A DNA stretch of 64,000 nt from Bacteroides sp. OM05-12 (GCF_003438995.1 NZ_QSUN01000021.1:1-64000); one strand, 5' to 3'. Positions 28,294 through 38,674 are shown, counted from the first letter of the stretch. Numbers and translations: made by a program. The notes: a model not told the origin generated them from the letters alone.

Positions 28294-29145
28294 ATGCAGA
28301 GAAGATTCTTCTTATGGGTTTGTTTATGTCTGCCTGTTTTGTCGTGGGCTGATGAAATAAATTATCTGAAAAGAGATAGTCTTGAGATTGTCAGCCTTTT
28401 AGATAAAGGAAAGAACTTGGAACCTACAGAAAGTCGTGTCCTTTTTTTTGCAAAACATTTTATAGACGTCCCTTATAAAGCGGGAACTTTAGAGCAGGAG
28501 AAAGAGGAACGGTTAACTATAAATTTGAGAGAACTGGATTGTACAACGTTTGTAGAAACAGTCTTGGCATTGACTTTGGCAAGTAAGGAAGTGAATGCCG
28601 ATTTTAATGGTTTTGTGTCCGCATTACGTAAAATCAGGTATCGTGATGGAGTAGTAGACGGCTATTGTTCACGTCTCCATTATTTTACGGATTGGGCCCA
28701 GGATAATCAGAATAAAGAGCTGATTTTGGATGTTTCCGATGAGTTGAGCGAAAAGCTTTGTATAGAAACTCCAAATCTAAATTACATGTCTTCACATTGC
28801 TCTGACTATCCACGTTTAAAAGATAATCCTGCAAATTTGCAGAAAATAAAGGAACAGGAGCGGCGTTTATCTCGTTTGGCGGTGGTGTCCATACCAAAAG
28901 AATTATCGGAATTCTCGAAAATATTGGATAAGATAGCAGATGGAAGTATCGTTGCATTGACAACGGCGATTGAAGGACTTGATGTCTCTCATTTGGGATT
29001 TGCCGTTCGTTATAAGGGTAAGATACATTTATTACATGCTTCATCTGTGTATAAGAAAGTTCTGATAGATCCGCTTTCTTTGGAAGAATATCTACGAAGA
29101 CAAAAGCAGGTATCAGGAATACGAGTTTTAATGATGTCTCTTTGA
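28294..29145 (+). CDS. DUF1460 family protein (amidase-like, NlpC/P60 fold)
   Basis: 283 residues from the ATG at 28294 after an AAAAGGA ribosome site; an upstream in-frame TTG is not needed. A signal peptide ends near SWA (about 19). DUF1460 features: [16 protein letters not shown] (about 82-97) with the likely nucleophile Cys, YFTDW near 132 and [18 protein letters not shown] near 233-250 with the likely catalytic His. Members act as peptidoglycan amidases. The 3' end overlaps the convergent mtgA by 18 bp, so no terminator separates them. Confidence 0.88.
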   Translation: MQRRFFLWVCLCLPVLSWADEINYLKRDSLEIVSLLDKGKNLEPTESRVLFFAKHFIDVPYKAGTLEQEKEERLTINLRELDCTTFVETVLALTLASKEVNADFNGFVSALRKIRYRDGVVDGYCSRLHYFTDWAQDNQNKELILDVSDELSEKLCIETPNLNYMSSHCSDYPRLKDNPANLQKIKEQERRLSRLAVVSIPKELSEFSKILDKIADGSIVALTTAIEGLDVSHLGFAVRYKGKIHLLHASSVYKKVLIDPLSLEEYLRRQKQVSGIRVLMMSL

Positions 29146-29847
29146 TTTGTTTTTCGGCTTTTGTTCCATCGGTGGGAATGGTTCGATTAGTTTCATCAGT
29201 CTTAATATTTGTTGTTGTCGTTTTAGTAAATAAGGTGTAGGTTTACCGGAATTGAAACGGATCGGATTGGGTAACGAAGCGGCAATTAAAGCGCATTGTC
29301 CTGCTGTTAGTTTTTGGGCTGTTGTATTGAAGTGGTATTTGGCAACGGCTTGTGCACCATAAATACCTTTTCCCATTTCAATGGAATTGAGGTATACTTC
29401 CATGATGCGTTCTTTAGACCAGCATAATTCGATTAATACTGTGAAGTAAACCTCAAATCCTTTTCGCACCCATGATGATTTGGGCCATAGGAAAACATTC
29501 TTGGCAGTTTGCTGGCTGATTGTACTGGCCCCTCGTTTCTTTTTTCGATTCTCGTTTTCTTTTACTGCTTTTTGTATTTCAACGAAATCAAATCCATTGT
29601 GAGTGGCAAAGCGGTTATCTTCTGATGCGATGACTGCCATTGGTAACTGTTTTGATATCTCATTGAGAGGAACCCACGCGTGTTTTAGACTAGGTTTTTC
29701 TCCGTGTATAATCTGCTCGGTGCAACGAATTGCCATAAGTGGAGTGATATAGACAGGAATAAAGCGATAGGCTATAACTGCTAATATCGTTGAAAGGAAA
29801 AAAAATAGTAATAGGTTTCTTATAAATCGTAGAATCTTTTTGAACAT
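29128..29847 (-). CDS. mtgA: Monofunctional peptidoglycan transglycosylase
   Basis: 239 residues, a usual length. One N-terminal membrane anchor (about 11-30), then GT51 motifs: [14 protein letters not shown] (about 74-87, catalytic Glu), [16 protein letters not shown] (about 105-120), [15 protein letters not shown] (about 145-159). It polymerises lipid II at the inner membrane. Its 3' end overlaps the DUF1460 amidase-like gene, so two wall-related genes face each other. Confidence 0.95.
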   Translation of the reverse strand: MFKKILRFIRNLLLFFFLSTILAVIAYRFIPVYITPLMAIRCTEQIIHGEKPSLKHAWVPLNEISKQLPMAVIASEDNRFATHNGFDFVEIQKAVKENENRKKKRGASTISQQTAKNVFLWPKSSWVRKGFEVYFTVLIELCWSKERIMEVYLNSIEMGKGIYGAQAVAKYHFNTTAQKLTAGQCALIAASLPNPIRFNSGKPTPYLLKRQQQILRLMKLIEPFPPMEQKPKNKSKRHH

Positions 29848-29881
29848 TGTTCTATATATCTTGAATGTGCTTTTACAATTA

Positions 29882-29932
29882 TAAATCGTTTTATCACGGA
29901 GGATATTGCTAACTCCTTGGCAAAACGATTTA
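29882..29932 (-). terminator. Terminator after the OmpA lipoprotein gene
   Basis: TAAATCGTTTT pairs perfectly with AAAACGATTTA, with a smaller GGAG/CTCC hairpin in the loop. It lies between the stop of the minus-strand OmpA gene and the start of mtgA. Confidence 0.7.
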
Positions 29933-29962
29933 TTAAATTAAATATTTGAATGAAGTTCTGTT

Positions 29963-30652
29963 TTATCCATTGGCTTCAGCTTCGGCATCTTTGATCATTT
30001 GTTCGCTGGCATACATGTATATTTCTACCCGTCTGTTTTGCGCGCGTCCAACCTCGGTTTCATTACTTGCAACAGGATCACTCCAGCCTTTCCCTTCAAC
30101 ATATTTGAATTGACTGCCGGATACTCCCATACTTCTTAAATAGTTTTCAACGGCTTGTGCACGTCTGGTAGAAACAGTTTGATTGGCTTCAAAAGTACCG
30201 ACATTATCTGTATATCCGTATATAGCAATGTCCATGGTCGGGTTTTCTTTTAGAATATTGGCAAAACGGGATAATGAGTTCTTTGCGTTGGTACTCAATG
30301 TACTGGAGTTAAATCCGAACAGAATACCCGAATCAAAAGTTACTTTTACGGCTTGAAGGCCGTTGGAATCGGTAATCTCCTGCACTTGAGCACCTTCTAT
30401 GGCTTTTGCCTGTGCGGCAGCTTTATCCATCTTTTTACCTATGAGTACTCCTGTTGTAGCACCGATTGCTGTGCCGATTGCTGCTCCTATCGCTGCCCCT
30501 TTACCTTTTCCAAAAAGTGCTCCGATGCCGGCTCCCACTGCTGCACCGCCTCCTCCACCAATCATACCGCCTTTGGCAGTATTGGTCATTCCGCAGCTGG
30601 CTAATAGTATAGCTGCGCTTAAAATAATCGATAATGTTTTAATCTTTTTCAT
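29963..30652 (-). CDS. OmpA-family lipoprotein with glycine zipper
   Basis: 229 residues. Lipobox L-A-S-C20, then a glycine-zipper segment (about 28-75, repeated GxxxG) and an OmpA-like peptidoglycan-binding domain (about 110-222) with IYGYTDNVGTFEANQTVSTRRAQ and GRAQNRRVEI. It anchors the outer membrane to peptidoglycan. A minus-strand -7 box (TATCTTTG as CAAAGATA at 30704-30711) is 51 bp upstream. Confidence 0.93.
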   Translation of the reverse strand: MKKIKTLSIILSAAILLASCGMTNTAKGGMIGGGGGAAVGAGIGALFGKGKGAAIGAAIGTAIGATTGVLIGKKMDKAAAQAKAIEGAQVQEITDSNGLQAVKVTFDSGILFGFNSSTLSTNAKNSLSRFANILKENPTMDIAIYGYTDNVGTFEANQTVSTRRAQAVENYLRSMGVSGSQFKYVEGKGWSDPVASNETEVGRAQNRRVEIYMYASEQMIKDAEAEANG

Positions 30653-30859
30653 ATTATCATACGTTTAAATTGTGATAATTAGTATTTCAGAGTAAAAACA
30701 GCACAAAGATAGTGATGTTAATAACTCCTTGTATAGCTTGATATAATTTTATTTTATATAGATTGTTCATAGTTGTTACAATACTTAATATTATATATGG
30801 CATTTTATTATAAAAGGGTTGATATTTCAATGAATAATTTTAATAAGTAGTTATAAAGT

Positions 30860-30891
30860 ATTGTCTATTCGCGATTTATTTTTTATATTTG
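30860..30891 (+). promoter_or_regulatory. Promoter of the KamA-type gene
   Basis: ATTG (30860-30863), 20-bp spacer, TATATTTG (30884-30891). Predicted start near 30898 gives a 5' leader of about 144 nt with a GAGAGATTC-type inverted element near 30953-30970. I see no known riboswitch in the leader. Confidence 0.65.
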
Positions 30892-31041
30892 CAAATATGC
30901 TACTCAAGCATATTTTTAAAATTCACGCGTGTAAGACGACTTTTATTGTAAATCTCTTGTGAGAGATTCTTTTTAAACTTTCCTTATTCTGGTTAGTTTT
31001 TGATATAGACATAGTATTAATTTAGATTCAAGATTGAGCTT

Positions 31042-33126
31042 ATGAATGAGAGCAATTTATTGAATTATACCACATCTCAATTGAGAAAAGTGTATAATAG
31101 GAATTTTCCCTGGTTGGTAGCATTAGCTACAGGATGTACTGATATAACGCAATTTACGGAGGAATTACGTAGCTATATAAAGAATAAAGATAATCCGGCG
31201 GCGGAGCAGATTTTAATTATGCTTGATTATGAAGGAAAATCTGTTTATGAACTTTCTATGGGTAAGCAATTAGATATCAATTCATTTGCCCATTTATGGA
31301 ACTTCTTGAAAGGTAACTTATCAGACAGTATTACTACAGATATATTACTTGATTTCTATCATTTGTTCTCACAAATGGAAAATCCTTTTTATATAGTTCC
31401 GGATAAGAAATTATTAAAGCGATGGATGAGACGATGGGAAACCGGATTGGATGGAGAAGTGATGGGAATAAGAGAAAAAAGTAAAGATCGGATTATTTGT
31501 TGTCTTATAAAGAAAATAGAACGTAGAACAAGCCCACACTCCAAATATCTTTTCCCGGAGGGGATTTGTTATGAAGAGAAGTATTCCATCGTGTTGAAAT
31601 GGTGGAATGAAGCACGTTTTCATTTGGCTATGGCGATAAAAAGCCCTACGGAATTAAATTGGTTTTTAGGTGAATCTTTGTCCGCTGAAACAATGTCTAT
31701 ATTGATTTCTGCACGTAAAAAAGGAATACCGTTTTTTGTAACTCCGTATTATTTGTCATTATTAAATATTGAGAATGAAGGGTTTGATGACTCCACTATA
31801 CGTACCTATATCGTCTATTCCCGCAATCTGGTTGAGACGTATGGTCAGATTCGTGCTTGGGAAAAAGAGGATATAGTTGTTGGGGGAGAACCGAATGCCG
31901 CTGGTTGGTTATTACCGGAAGGACATAATATTCATCGTCGTTATCCGGATGTGGCCATTTTAATTCCGGATTCGATGGGACGGGCTTGTGGTGGATTATG
32001 CGCTTCTTGTCAGCGTATGTATGACTTTCAAAGCGAACGCCTGAATTTTGATTTCGAATCTTTGAAGCCCAAAGAAACATGGGATAAGAAACTGAGAAGG
32101 TTGATGCATTATTTTGAGGAAGACACGCAGTTGAGAGACATCTTGATAACAGGTGGTGATGCGTTGATGAGCCAAAATAAGACATTACGTAATATACTTG
32201 AAGCTGTTTATAAAATGGCATTGCGTAAGAAGAAAGCTAATGAAGGACGTCCCGATGGAGAAAAGTTTGCAGAATTGCAAAGAGTGCGTTTAGGTACAAG
32301 ATTATTAGCTTATTTGCCATTGCGTGTCAATGAAGAATTAGTTTCTATCTTGAAAGAATTTAAGGAAAAAGCCTCTGCCATAGGAGTGAAATCTTTTATT
32401 ATTCAGACCCATTTTCAATCTCCGTTAGAAGTTACTCCCGAAGCTAAAAGAGCAATAAAAAGTATTCTTTCCGCAGGTTGGATTATTACTAATCAATTGG
32501 TTTATACGGTAGCTGCTTCCCGTAGAGGACATACGGCCAAACTGAGACAAGTTTTGAATTCAGTAGGAGTTATTGGATATTATACTTTTTCCGTAAAAGG
32601 CTTTGAGGAGAATTATGCCATGTTTGCTCCCAATAGTCGTTCGATGCAAGAGGCTAAAGAAGAGAAAATATTTGGTCTTGTTCCCTCGGAAAAAGAAGAA
32701 GAACTTTTGACGGCAGTACAGGGCAAAAGGTTATTATCTGAAAGTATGAATCGTTTTTTGAAGGAGAATCAATTGCCTTTTGTTGCGACGGACAGAAATG
32801 TCCTTAATTTACCGGCAATAGGTAAAAGTATGACTTTTACTACAGTAGGGATTACTGAAGAAGGAAAACGCATATTAAAATTTGAACATGACAGAGGAAG
32901 GAAGCATAGTCCGATTATAGACCGGATGGGAGAAGTATATATTGTTGAAAATAAGTCTATTGCAGCTTATTTATCACAGTTGGCATCTATGGGAGAGGAT
33001 GTAGAGGAATATACTTCCATTTGGGATTATTCTAAGGGAGTGACGGAACCTCGTTTTAAAGTCTATGAATATCCTCCTTTTGATTTTAAGACTACGGAAA
33101 AAATGACTAATCTACGACTTGACTGA
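31042..33126 (+). CDS. KamA-family radical SAM protein (lysine 2,3-aminomutase-like)
   Basis: 694 residues, longer than typical KamA (about 420). The radical SAM cluster motif is C316-x3-C320-x2-C323 (RACGGLCASCQR). ITGGDALMS near 371 matches the KamA GGDPL-type motif. The extra N-terminal 200 and C-terminal 150 residues are typical of the long Bacteroides version. KamA enzymes use SAM and PLP to move amino groups; the substrate here is unknown. The 3' end overlaps the convergent MATE gene by 20 bp. Confidence 0.87.
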   Translation: MNESNLLNYTTSQLRKVYNRNFPWLVALATGCTDITQFTEELRSYIKNKDNPAAEQILIMLDYEGKSVYELSMGKQLDINSFAHLWNFLKGNLSDSITTDILLDFYHLFSQMENPFYIVPDKKLLKRWMRRWETGLDGEVMGIREKSKDRIICCLIKKIERRTSPHSKYLFPEGICYEEKYSIVLKWWNEARFHLAMAIKSPTELNWFLGESLSAETMSILISARKKGIPFFVTPYYLSLLNIENEGFDDSTIRTYIVYSRNLVETYGQIRAWEKEDIVVGGEPNAAGWLLPEGHNIHRRYPDVAILIPDSMGRACGGLCASCQRMYDFQSERLNFDFESLKPKETWDKKLRRLMHYFEEDTQLRDILITGGDALMSQNKTLRNILEAVYKMALRKKKANEGRPDGEKFAELQRVRLGTRLLAYLPLRVNEELVSILKEFKEKASAIGVKSFIIQTHFQSPLEVTPEAKRAIKSILSAGWIITNQLVYTVAASRRGHTAKLRQVLNSVGVIGYYTFSVKGFEENYAMFAPNSRSMQEAKEEKIFGLVPSEKEEELLTAVQGKRLLSESMNRFLKENQLPFVATDRNVLNLPAIGKSMTFTTVGITEEGKRILKFEHDRGRKHSPIIDRMGEVYIVENKSIAAYLSQLASMGEDVEEYTSIWDYSKGVTEPRFKVYEYPPFDFKTTEKMTNLRLD

Positions 33127-34462
33127 GTGGTGTTGTCAGTATCTTGCGCTTAATAATAGTAAACCATAAAGAGGCTATAATTCCCTTCATGATACTTGTG
33201 ATGCTGATAGACCACCATATTCCGGATATTCCCATACCTATTGATACAAACAAAAGGGCTAACGGAATTCTCAAATAGTTGCACGAAATACTGATAATGG
33301 CAGGTGGTATCGTACGGCCCGTTCCGTAAAACATACCTTGAGTCGTAATCTCCAGCATCATGAACAGTTGAGAATACCCGGAAATTCTCATATATACTCC
33401 TCCGGCAAGATAGGCTTCCGTTTCCGGAACAAATATGGAAAAAACTTCTTTCCCGTAAAATACAAAAAGGAGAGTACATAATGTTCCGAAAATAGAAGTC
33501 ATCCAAAGCGTTGTCTTATATGCTTTTATAATACGTATATTCTGTCGTGCCGCATAGTTTTGGGCAATAAAAGCACCAAGAGCAGTAGAGAATCCTTGCG
33601 ACGTATTCCAAGTAATAGCTTCAATTTGTCCTCCGGTAGTGAGCGTCATTAATCCGATATGTCCTCCTTGTTCAGAGGCCAGGCGTCCCATGAACATATT
33701 GACAAAAGCAAATAGTGTATTAAGTATGGCAACGGGAAGTCCGATCTTAAAAATCTGTTTGGAATATTTCTTTTGTAACCGGGTTATAAATGGGAATCCT
33801 CCCAATAACGTTTTCCTATATTTTAATTGATAGAGAAATAAAACAAAAACGCAGGCTTGGGATACCCATGTTGCAACAGCTGCCCCTATGGTCCCCCAGT
33901 GGAAAACAAAGATAAATAAAGGATCGAATATCATGTTCATAATCAATCCGATACCACTGATGACAAAAGGTGTTTTGCTTCTTCCCGAAGCATTGTATAT
34001 TCCGGTAAAGGTCGCGGATAGGAAGACAAAAGGCAATGCCGTGGAAATAATTCGCAGATACTCAACTGCGTTAACGGATATATCAGCTTTCAGTTGATAG
34101 ATATTGATAATCGGCCGGGCAAATGAGAATAGGAGAGCAGCCCAGCAAATGGAAATAAGCAGGGAAATCGTTATGTTATGAGAAGCGAATGCTTTTGCTG
34201 CTTTTTCATTTTGAGATCCGATTGCCTGACCTACACTTACTTCAGAGCCAACTTTGTTTAATAAAGAAATGGATCCAGACATCCATGTCAATATTCCAAC
34301 GGAACCAACAGCAGCTACGGCCTCACTACCTATACGACCTACCCATGCCATATCCGTTAAGCTGTATGCCATTTGAATGAAGGAGGTAGCCATAATAGGC
34401 ATTGCCAAATTAAATAGTTGTTTTAATATCGGACCTTTCGTTAGATTCTTGGTTCCCTGCAT
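33107..34462 (-). CDS. MATE-family efflux transporter
   Basis: 451 residues with twelve predicted helices in two related halves (about 12-225 and 238-440). Motifs: SLTDMAWVGRIGSEAVAAVG near 30-49 and IAQNYAARQNIRI near 295-307. MATE proteins export drugs or metabolites using Na+ or H+ gradients. The convergent overlap with the KamA-type gene means no terminator lies between them. Confidence 0.93.
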   Translation of the reverse strand: MQGTKNLTKGPILKQLFNLAMPIMATSFIQMAYSLTDMAWVGRIGSEAVAAVGSVGILTWMSGSISLLNKVGSEVSVGQAIGSQNEKAAKAFASHNITISLLISICWAALLFSFARPIINIYQLKADISVNAVEYLRIISTALPFVFLSATFTGIYNASGRSKTPFVISGIGLIMNMIFDPLFIFVFHWGTIGAAVATWVSQACVFVLFLYQLKYRKTLLGGFPFITRLQKKYSKQIFKIGLPVAILNTLFAFVNMFMGRLASEQGGHIGLMTLTTGGQIEAITWNTSQGFSTALGAFIAQNYAARQNIRIIKAYKTTLWMTSIFGTLCTLLFVFYGKEVFSIFVPETEAYLAGGVYMRISGYSQLFMMLEITTQGMFYGTGRTIPPAIISISCNYLRIPLALLFVSIGMGISGIWWSISITSIMKGIIASLWFTIIKRKILTTPLSQVVD

Positions 34463-34564
34463 TGGTCATTGTATAAATGAAGTGCAAAAATAATCAATAT
34501 TTCCGTAATGAATAATATAACATATTTGTAATTTGTTTGTAAGATGAACTTAAAGGGAGTAGAT

Positions 34565-34572
34565 TACTTTTG
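34565..34572 (+). promoter_or_regulatory. -7 box of the small membrane protein gene
   Basis: TACTTTTG at 34565-34572, 22 bp before ATG 34594. TTTG at 34536-34539 lies 25 bp upstream of it, longer than usual. An ORF starting at the TTG inside this box is therefore unlikely. Confidence 0.4.
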
Positions 34573-34593
34573 GATAACTTTAAAAAAAGACGT

Positions 34594-34752
34594 ATGGAAA
34601 ATAATGAAATGAAAGAAGAAAGAAACAATTTTATGATTATCAGTGTGCTAATGCTACTGTTGAGCTTGTTCTTTTTATTCTATTTGGGAAATTCTCTATA
34701 TCATATGAAACAAATGATGTGGAACCAGAATCTCATTGAACATATTGAATAG
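34594..34752 (+). CDS. Small single-span membrane protein, unknown
   Basis: 52 residues from the ATG at 34594: a charged N-terminus (NNEMKEERNNF), one hydrophobic helix (about 15-35) and a short C-terminal tail. I do not recognise a family. Support is the -7 box upstream and the clean start/TM/tail layout. It could be a regulator or partner of a transporter, but nothing in the sequence shows which. Confidence 0.5.
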   Translation: MENNEMKEERNNFMIISVLMLLLSLFFLFYLGNSLYHMKQMMWNQNLIEHIE

Positions 34753-34829
34753 GTAAATCGGCTGATTTCAAAGAATAATGCTATGAAAAAAGACATAAGG
34801 ACGTTTGAAAACAAACATACGGTCGATTG

Positions 34830-34892
34830 AATACAAAGGTACGGTCGTTTGTTCACAAACTCCTATCGTTTGCAAACAAAGGACCGTATGCT
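34830..34892. repeat. Dispersed repeat with ATACGGTC arms, copy 2 (inverted)
   Basis: Aligns with the reverse complement of 23700-23768: shared AAACTCCTATCGTTTG and GACCGTATGC. A second ACGGTCG lies just upstream at 34819-34825, so part of the unit is doubled. It sits alone in a 584-bp gap; the remainder, 34893-35220, shows nothing I can name. Confidence 0.72.
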
Positions 34893-35224
34893 GAATAACA
34901 GGTATTATCTGCCAACAAGTAGATGAACTAAAATGGATCAATACATGATTCTATGAAAAGGTTGATTTATGCTTTTTCCAATAGTTATCGGGTGAGTCAT
35001 TAATATTCCATTTTATGGTTTTATTTGATTTCTCCATGCAGTTTATTATGTTAAAGTACTGGAATCTTTTAAAAAACTAGACATTGAAATCCGAAAAATA
35101 CGGCTATAAAGAAATTGATAATAAAAGTATGGATAACGTATGAATAAAGGGGCTATTATCCCATAAATGCTTTCATAAATCTTATAATATTCGGTTTTTA
35201 TAAGAATACCGTTTTGAAGAAAAA

Positions 35225-35256
35225 TTTTCTGTTTATAAAATAAATATATATATTTG
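35225..35256 (+). promoter_or_regulatory. Promoter of the hybrid histidine kinase
   Basis: TTTT (35225-35228), 20-bp spacer, TATATTTG (35249-35256). The -33 box differs from TTTG at its last base. The leader contains CTCGG(N6)CCGAG at 35275-35290 before the ATG at 35337. Confidence 0.5.
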
Positions 35257-35336
35257 CAGAATATGGAGACGCATCTCGGCTGAATCCGAGTCATTTCTTT
35301 ATTCGGTTTACTAGCATTAACTAAAATTATTCAAAT

Positions 35337-37472
35337 ATGAAACTTTCTGATTCTGAACAAAAACGGGTAGACATTGAACTGGAACAGTACCGTACTCGGC
35401 TCGAACAGATGGTCGAAGAAAAATCCAAAGACCTGATAGCCATCCAAGAAGATCTGGAAGCAACCAACCGCCGTCAGGCTTTGTTCATCAAAGTATTGCA
35501 AATACTGCAGTTGGAAGCAGATATACCCAAGGCCATGAATATGGCACTTGCTGAAATAGGTCGTTATACCGGTGTTGACCGTTTAGCGACATGGGAAAAT
35601 CATCTTGATGGCGTTACGTACGGTTGTACCTATGAATGGTGTAATGAGGGTATTGAGCCTGCAATAGATTACTTGAGGAGTATGACTATTGAAGCGGGAA
35701 AACCTTGGTTTGATATGCTTGAGAAGGACAATATCATCTGTACATCCGATATCTATTCACTTGATCCTTTTATCACGCAAATGCTGGAAGTTCAGGGTGT
35801 AAAAGCCATTGCCGTCTTTCCGTTGTCACAATTGGGTGTACATTTCGGTTTCCTTTCTTTTAACTTCTGTTGGAATAAGCAGTGGGATGAAAAGGATGTG
35901 GAACTGATGAGTCAGATATCACAAATTGTATCTACTGCTACAAAGCGTTGGCAAGTCGAGACATCTTTGCATCAGTCACAGCGAACGATGCAGAAGGTAT
36001 TGGATAATATTAATACCAATATATTCGTTTGCGATTATGATTTATTGAAAGTGCTTTTTACAAATAAACCTTTTAGAGAGGAAGCCGGACAAGTTCCGGA
36101 TAATGCGGAATGCTGGAGAATGTTGAATGCAGGACTTGATGGTGTGTGCAAGCATTGTCCTAAGCCACATTTGCTCGATGCTGATCGTAAACCGACAGGT
36201 GTCCATTTTTGGGAAGACTATAATCCTTCTACGAATCGTTGGTATACCATTCAGAGTACGGTGCTTAGATGGCTTGACGGACGGTGGGCAATCATGGAAT
36301 TGGCTACCGATATTACTACTCGTAAACAAGTGGAGTTTGAATTGATTCAGGCTAAGGAAAAAGCCGAAGAGTCAGATAGACTTAAATCGGCATTCCTTGC
36401 CAATATGAGTCACGAAATATGCACCCCTCTTAATGCTATCGTGGGCTTCTCTAGCTTACTTGCCGAAGCCGACGATATGGAAGAACGACGTTCATACATA
36501 TCTATAGTGCAGAAAAACAATGATCTGCTGCTCAATCTTATTTCTGATATTTTGGATATATCTAAGATAGAGGCCGGAACGATAGAGTTCACCAAGGCAT
36601 GGTTGGATGTGTCTCAACTTTGCCAAGAGATTATCACTACTTTCTCACATAAAACTTATGAAGGGGCAGTTGAGTTACGTTTTGACGAAAATTCACCACA
36701 GATAATGATCAACGGTGATAGAAGCCGAATTACACAAGTGCTTTCTAATTTCATGGCCAATGCCTTGAAATTTACTACTGAGGGCTCGATTACTCTTTCT
36801 TATTCTTTGGAAGATGATAATCAAGTACGTTTCTGTGTGACGGATACAGGTAAGGGTATTCCTGCTGAAAAGCAGAGTGAGGTATTCAATCGTTTCGTAA
36901 AACTTGATTCATTCATACAAGGTGCAGGCCTTGGGTTATCAATATGCCAGAGCTTGGTCGAGCGGATGGGAGGAAAGATTGGAGTTGAGTCTCAAGAGGG
37001 AGAAGGTTCATGCTTTTGGTTCACGCATCCCTACACACCCGGTCCCCAATCTATATTGGAAGTAGGAATGGGAGATAACCCTATTTCAATTTCAAAAAGC
37101 ATCCTAAGTGACTATAAGCCTTTGATTCTGGTCGCTGAAGATATAGATAGTAATTACTTGTTGATTGAGGCATTGCTAAAGGGAGATTATCGCCTATTGA
37201 GAGCGCACGATGGTAATGAGGCTATAGAACTTTTCAAGGCTCAGACTCCTGACCTTGTGCTTATGGACATGAAGATGCCGGATATGGGGGGAATAGATGC
37301 AACTATTATATTAAGAAAAACGGGTACTCAAGTTCCCATTATTGCGCTTACAGCATTCGCTTATGATAATGATAAGAAATTAGCTTTTGGTGCAGGGTGT
37401 AACGATTTTCTTACTAAACCCATTTCTCCGCCAGAACTGCGTAAGGTAGTCAGTAAATGGACAGCGATGTGA
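35337..37472 (+). CDS. Hybrid sensor histidine kinase/response regulator
   Basis: 711 residues, no membrane segment: a cytosolic sensor. Coiled coil (1-50), GAF domain (about 55-205), a PAS-like domain (about 215-335, ending [11 protein letters not shown]), HisKA with H-box [17 protein letters not shown] (His near 358), HATPase_c ([25 protein letters not shown], about 465-575), and a receiver domain ([13 protein letters not shown], Asp near 645). The usual Arg after HEI is Cys here. The phosphorelay partner is not next door: the following gene is a TetR regulator beyond a terminator. The input ligand is unknown. Confidence 0.93.
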   Translation: MKLSDSEQKRVDIELEQYRTRLEQMVEEKSKDLIAIQEDLEATNRRQALFIKVLQILQLEADIPKAMNMALAEIGRYTGVDRLATWENHLDGVTYGCTYEWCNEGIEPAIDYLRSMTIEAGKPWFDMLEKDNIICTSDIYSLDPFITQMLEVQGVKAIAVFPLSQLGVHFGFLSFNFCWNKQWDEKDVELMSQISQIVSTATKRWQVETSLHQSQRTMQKVLDNINTNIFVCDYDLLKVLFTNKPFREEAGQVPDNAECWRMLNAGLDGVCKHCPKPHLLDADRKPTGVHFWEDYNPSTNRWYTIQSTVLRWLDGRWAIMELATDITTRKQVEFELIQAKEKAEESDRLKSAFLANMSHEICTPLNAIVGFSSLLAEADDMEERRSYISIVQKNNDLLLNLISDILDISKIEAGTIEFTKAWLDVSQLCQEIITTFSHKTYEGAVELRFDENSPQIMINGDRSRITQVLSNFMANALKFTTEGSITLSYSLEDDNQVRFCVTDTGKGIPAEKQSEVFNRFVKLDSFIQGAGLGLSICQSLVERMGGKIGVESQEGEGSCFWFTHPYTPGPQSILEVGMGDNPISISKSILSDYKPLILVAEDIDSNYLLIEALLKGDYRLLRAHDGNEAIELFKAQTPDLVLMDMKMPDMGGIDATIILRKTGTQVPIIALTAFAYDNDKKLAFGAGCNDFLTKPISPPELRKVVSKWTAM

Positions 37473-37498
37473 TCCGGCTCTTTATTATATAGCTGAAA

Positions 37499-37540
37499 AA
37501 TAAATCCCTGATAATTAAATATTATCAGGGATTTATTTTT
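37499..37540 (+). terminator. Strong terminator after the histidine kinase
   Basis: AATAAATCCCTGATAAT pairs perfectly with ATTATCAGGGATTTATT around a 5-nt loop, followed by TTTTTTT. It probably marks the end of the chromosomal block before the mobile region. Confidence 0.9.
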
Positions 37541-37964
37541 TTTCTTCTGTTTTCGGTGATCCGCCTGGGTCTTTAACCCATGCGGTTCACTGTCCTAAAT
37601 ATCAATATTTTAACTATCGTTATCCCTTTGAGGGGGTACGATTTGGACACTGACTTTTTTATATGTTTCTGTCCGCTTTTGGCGGATGTCTGTCTCCATG
37701 TATCTTGGGTTCAAAAGTACACATTCGTTTTGAATTATGCAAGTCTTTGATTATTAATATTTCAACTTAGGTGCAAGGTGCAAGCTATATATATAAATAT
37801 ATGCTTGCACCTTGCACCTAACTTTCACTTGTCCTAGAAAAACTTTTCTCCTATTTATTAAAGTTGCTTGCCGATTTATTTTTGTTAATCTATTGCTCGT
37901 TTTTATGTAAGCTATTCAATAAAATAGTATTTTCGGGGTTGGAAAATATAAATCAGTATGCGAT
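37541..37964. other. Gap at the presumed element boundary, with several hairpins
   Basis: No ORF fits. It holds a hairpin CCGC/TGGGT with partner ACCCA/GCGG near 37561-37589, a second CCGC/GGCGG near 37675-37687, GTCC/GGAC near 37598 and 37645, and the palindrome listed next. It lies between the last clearly chromosomal gene and the first transfer-element gene, so one end of the element may be here. I could not find a duplicated target site. Confidence 0.4.
37769..37819. repeat. 17-bp perfect inverted repeat
   Basis: AGGTGCAAGGTGCAAGC (37769-37785) and its exact complement at 37803-37819 flank a 17-nt AT loop. Each arm holds a GGTGCAA direct doublet. No T-tract, so not a standard terminator. 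Confidence 0.8.
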
Positions 37965-38576
37965 ATGATAACTAACCGGGATGAAGTGCTGGAAAACGCA
38001 TTTAAAGTTTTTGTGAAGATGAACTATGAGAAAGCGAGCTTTACGGAAATTGCCAAAGCCTGCGGGTTGGCAAGAACTGGCATTGTTCATTACTTCCCCC
38101 ACAAACAAGACTTGTTTGTGGCTGTGGTTGATAAGTTCATATTTCAAACACATCACCCGAAAAACAAGTTTAACAAGACCGAATGTACACTGGCGGAGTT
38201 TATCGAACAGTACATACAGGGGATAATTGTTACTATGAAGCGGTTGTGTGAACTTGTGGATGATGGTAACAATCCTTATGGATGCAGTCCTAATTTTTAT
38301 TATTATCACTTCTTTGCACAGGTTAGAATGTATTACCCCAATATACAAGAAAAGACTGTGCGTTTCTTTGCACAGGATTATGAGTTGTGGATGAATATTA
38401 TACAGAAAGCAAAGGATAACGGAGAAATACGACCTGGTACGGATGTTAAAAGGGCTGCTACCATGTTCAGGCAAATGTACTTCGGCTTATCATACGAGCA
38501 ATCTTACTTAAACGGGCTTGATGTGGAAGAACTGGCGAGTAATTTTCGTTATATTTATTCCTTACTAAAAGCCTGA
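37965..38576 (+). CDS. TetR/AcrR-family transcriptional regulator
   Basis: 203 residues. N-terminal HTH (FTEIAKACGLARTGIVHYFPHKQDLF, about 26-51) and a helical ligand domain. It is the first gene after the boundary gap, transcribed toward the recombinase, with about 100 bp between. No pump or enzyme is next to it, so its target is open; it could regulate the recombinase. Confidence 0.9.
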   Translation: MITNRDEVLENAFKVFVKMNYEKASFTEIAKACGLARTGIVHYFPHKQDLFVAVVDKFIFQTHHPKNKFNKTECTLAEFIEQYIQGIIVTMKRLCELVDDGNNPYGCSPNFYYYHFFAQVRMYYPNIQEKTVRFFAQDYELWMNIIQKAKDNGEIRPGTDVKRAATMFRQMYFGLSYEQSYLNGLDVEELASNFRYIYSLLKA

Positions 38577-38642
38577 TTTTCATTTTTTAGTGTTTTCGGC
38601 AAAATAAAAACCGAATGACTGTTCGCTTTTGGTTGTTTTTCT

Positions 38643-38650
38643 TATCTTTG
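38643..38650 (+). promoter_or_regulatory. -7 box of the recombinase gene
   Basis: TATCTTTG, 24 bp before ATG 38675. It supports a start at 38675 rather than at 38615, which would place the -7 box inside the gene. Confidence 0.5.
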
Positions 38651-38674
38651 GAGCATGAATCTATTTTTAGCAAT

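Noticed and set aside
30353..30668. Plus-strand ORFs rich in Ala/Pro or Cys over the OmpA lipoprotein gene
   Set aside because: They are antisense images of the glycine-zipper codons; no ribosome site or family match.
34570..34593. TTG start extending the small membrane protein
   Set aside because: The TTG is part of the -7 box TACTTTTG; the ATG at 34594 gives a normal start.
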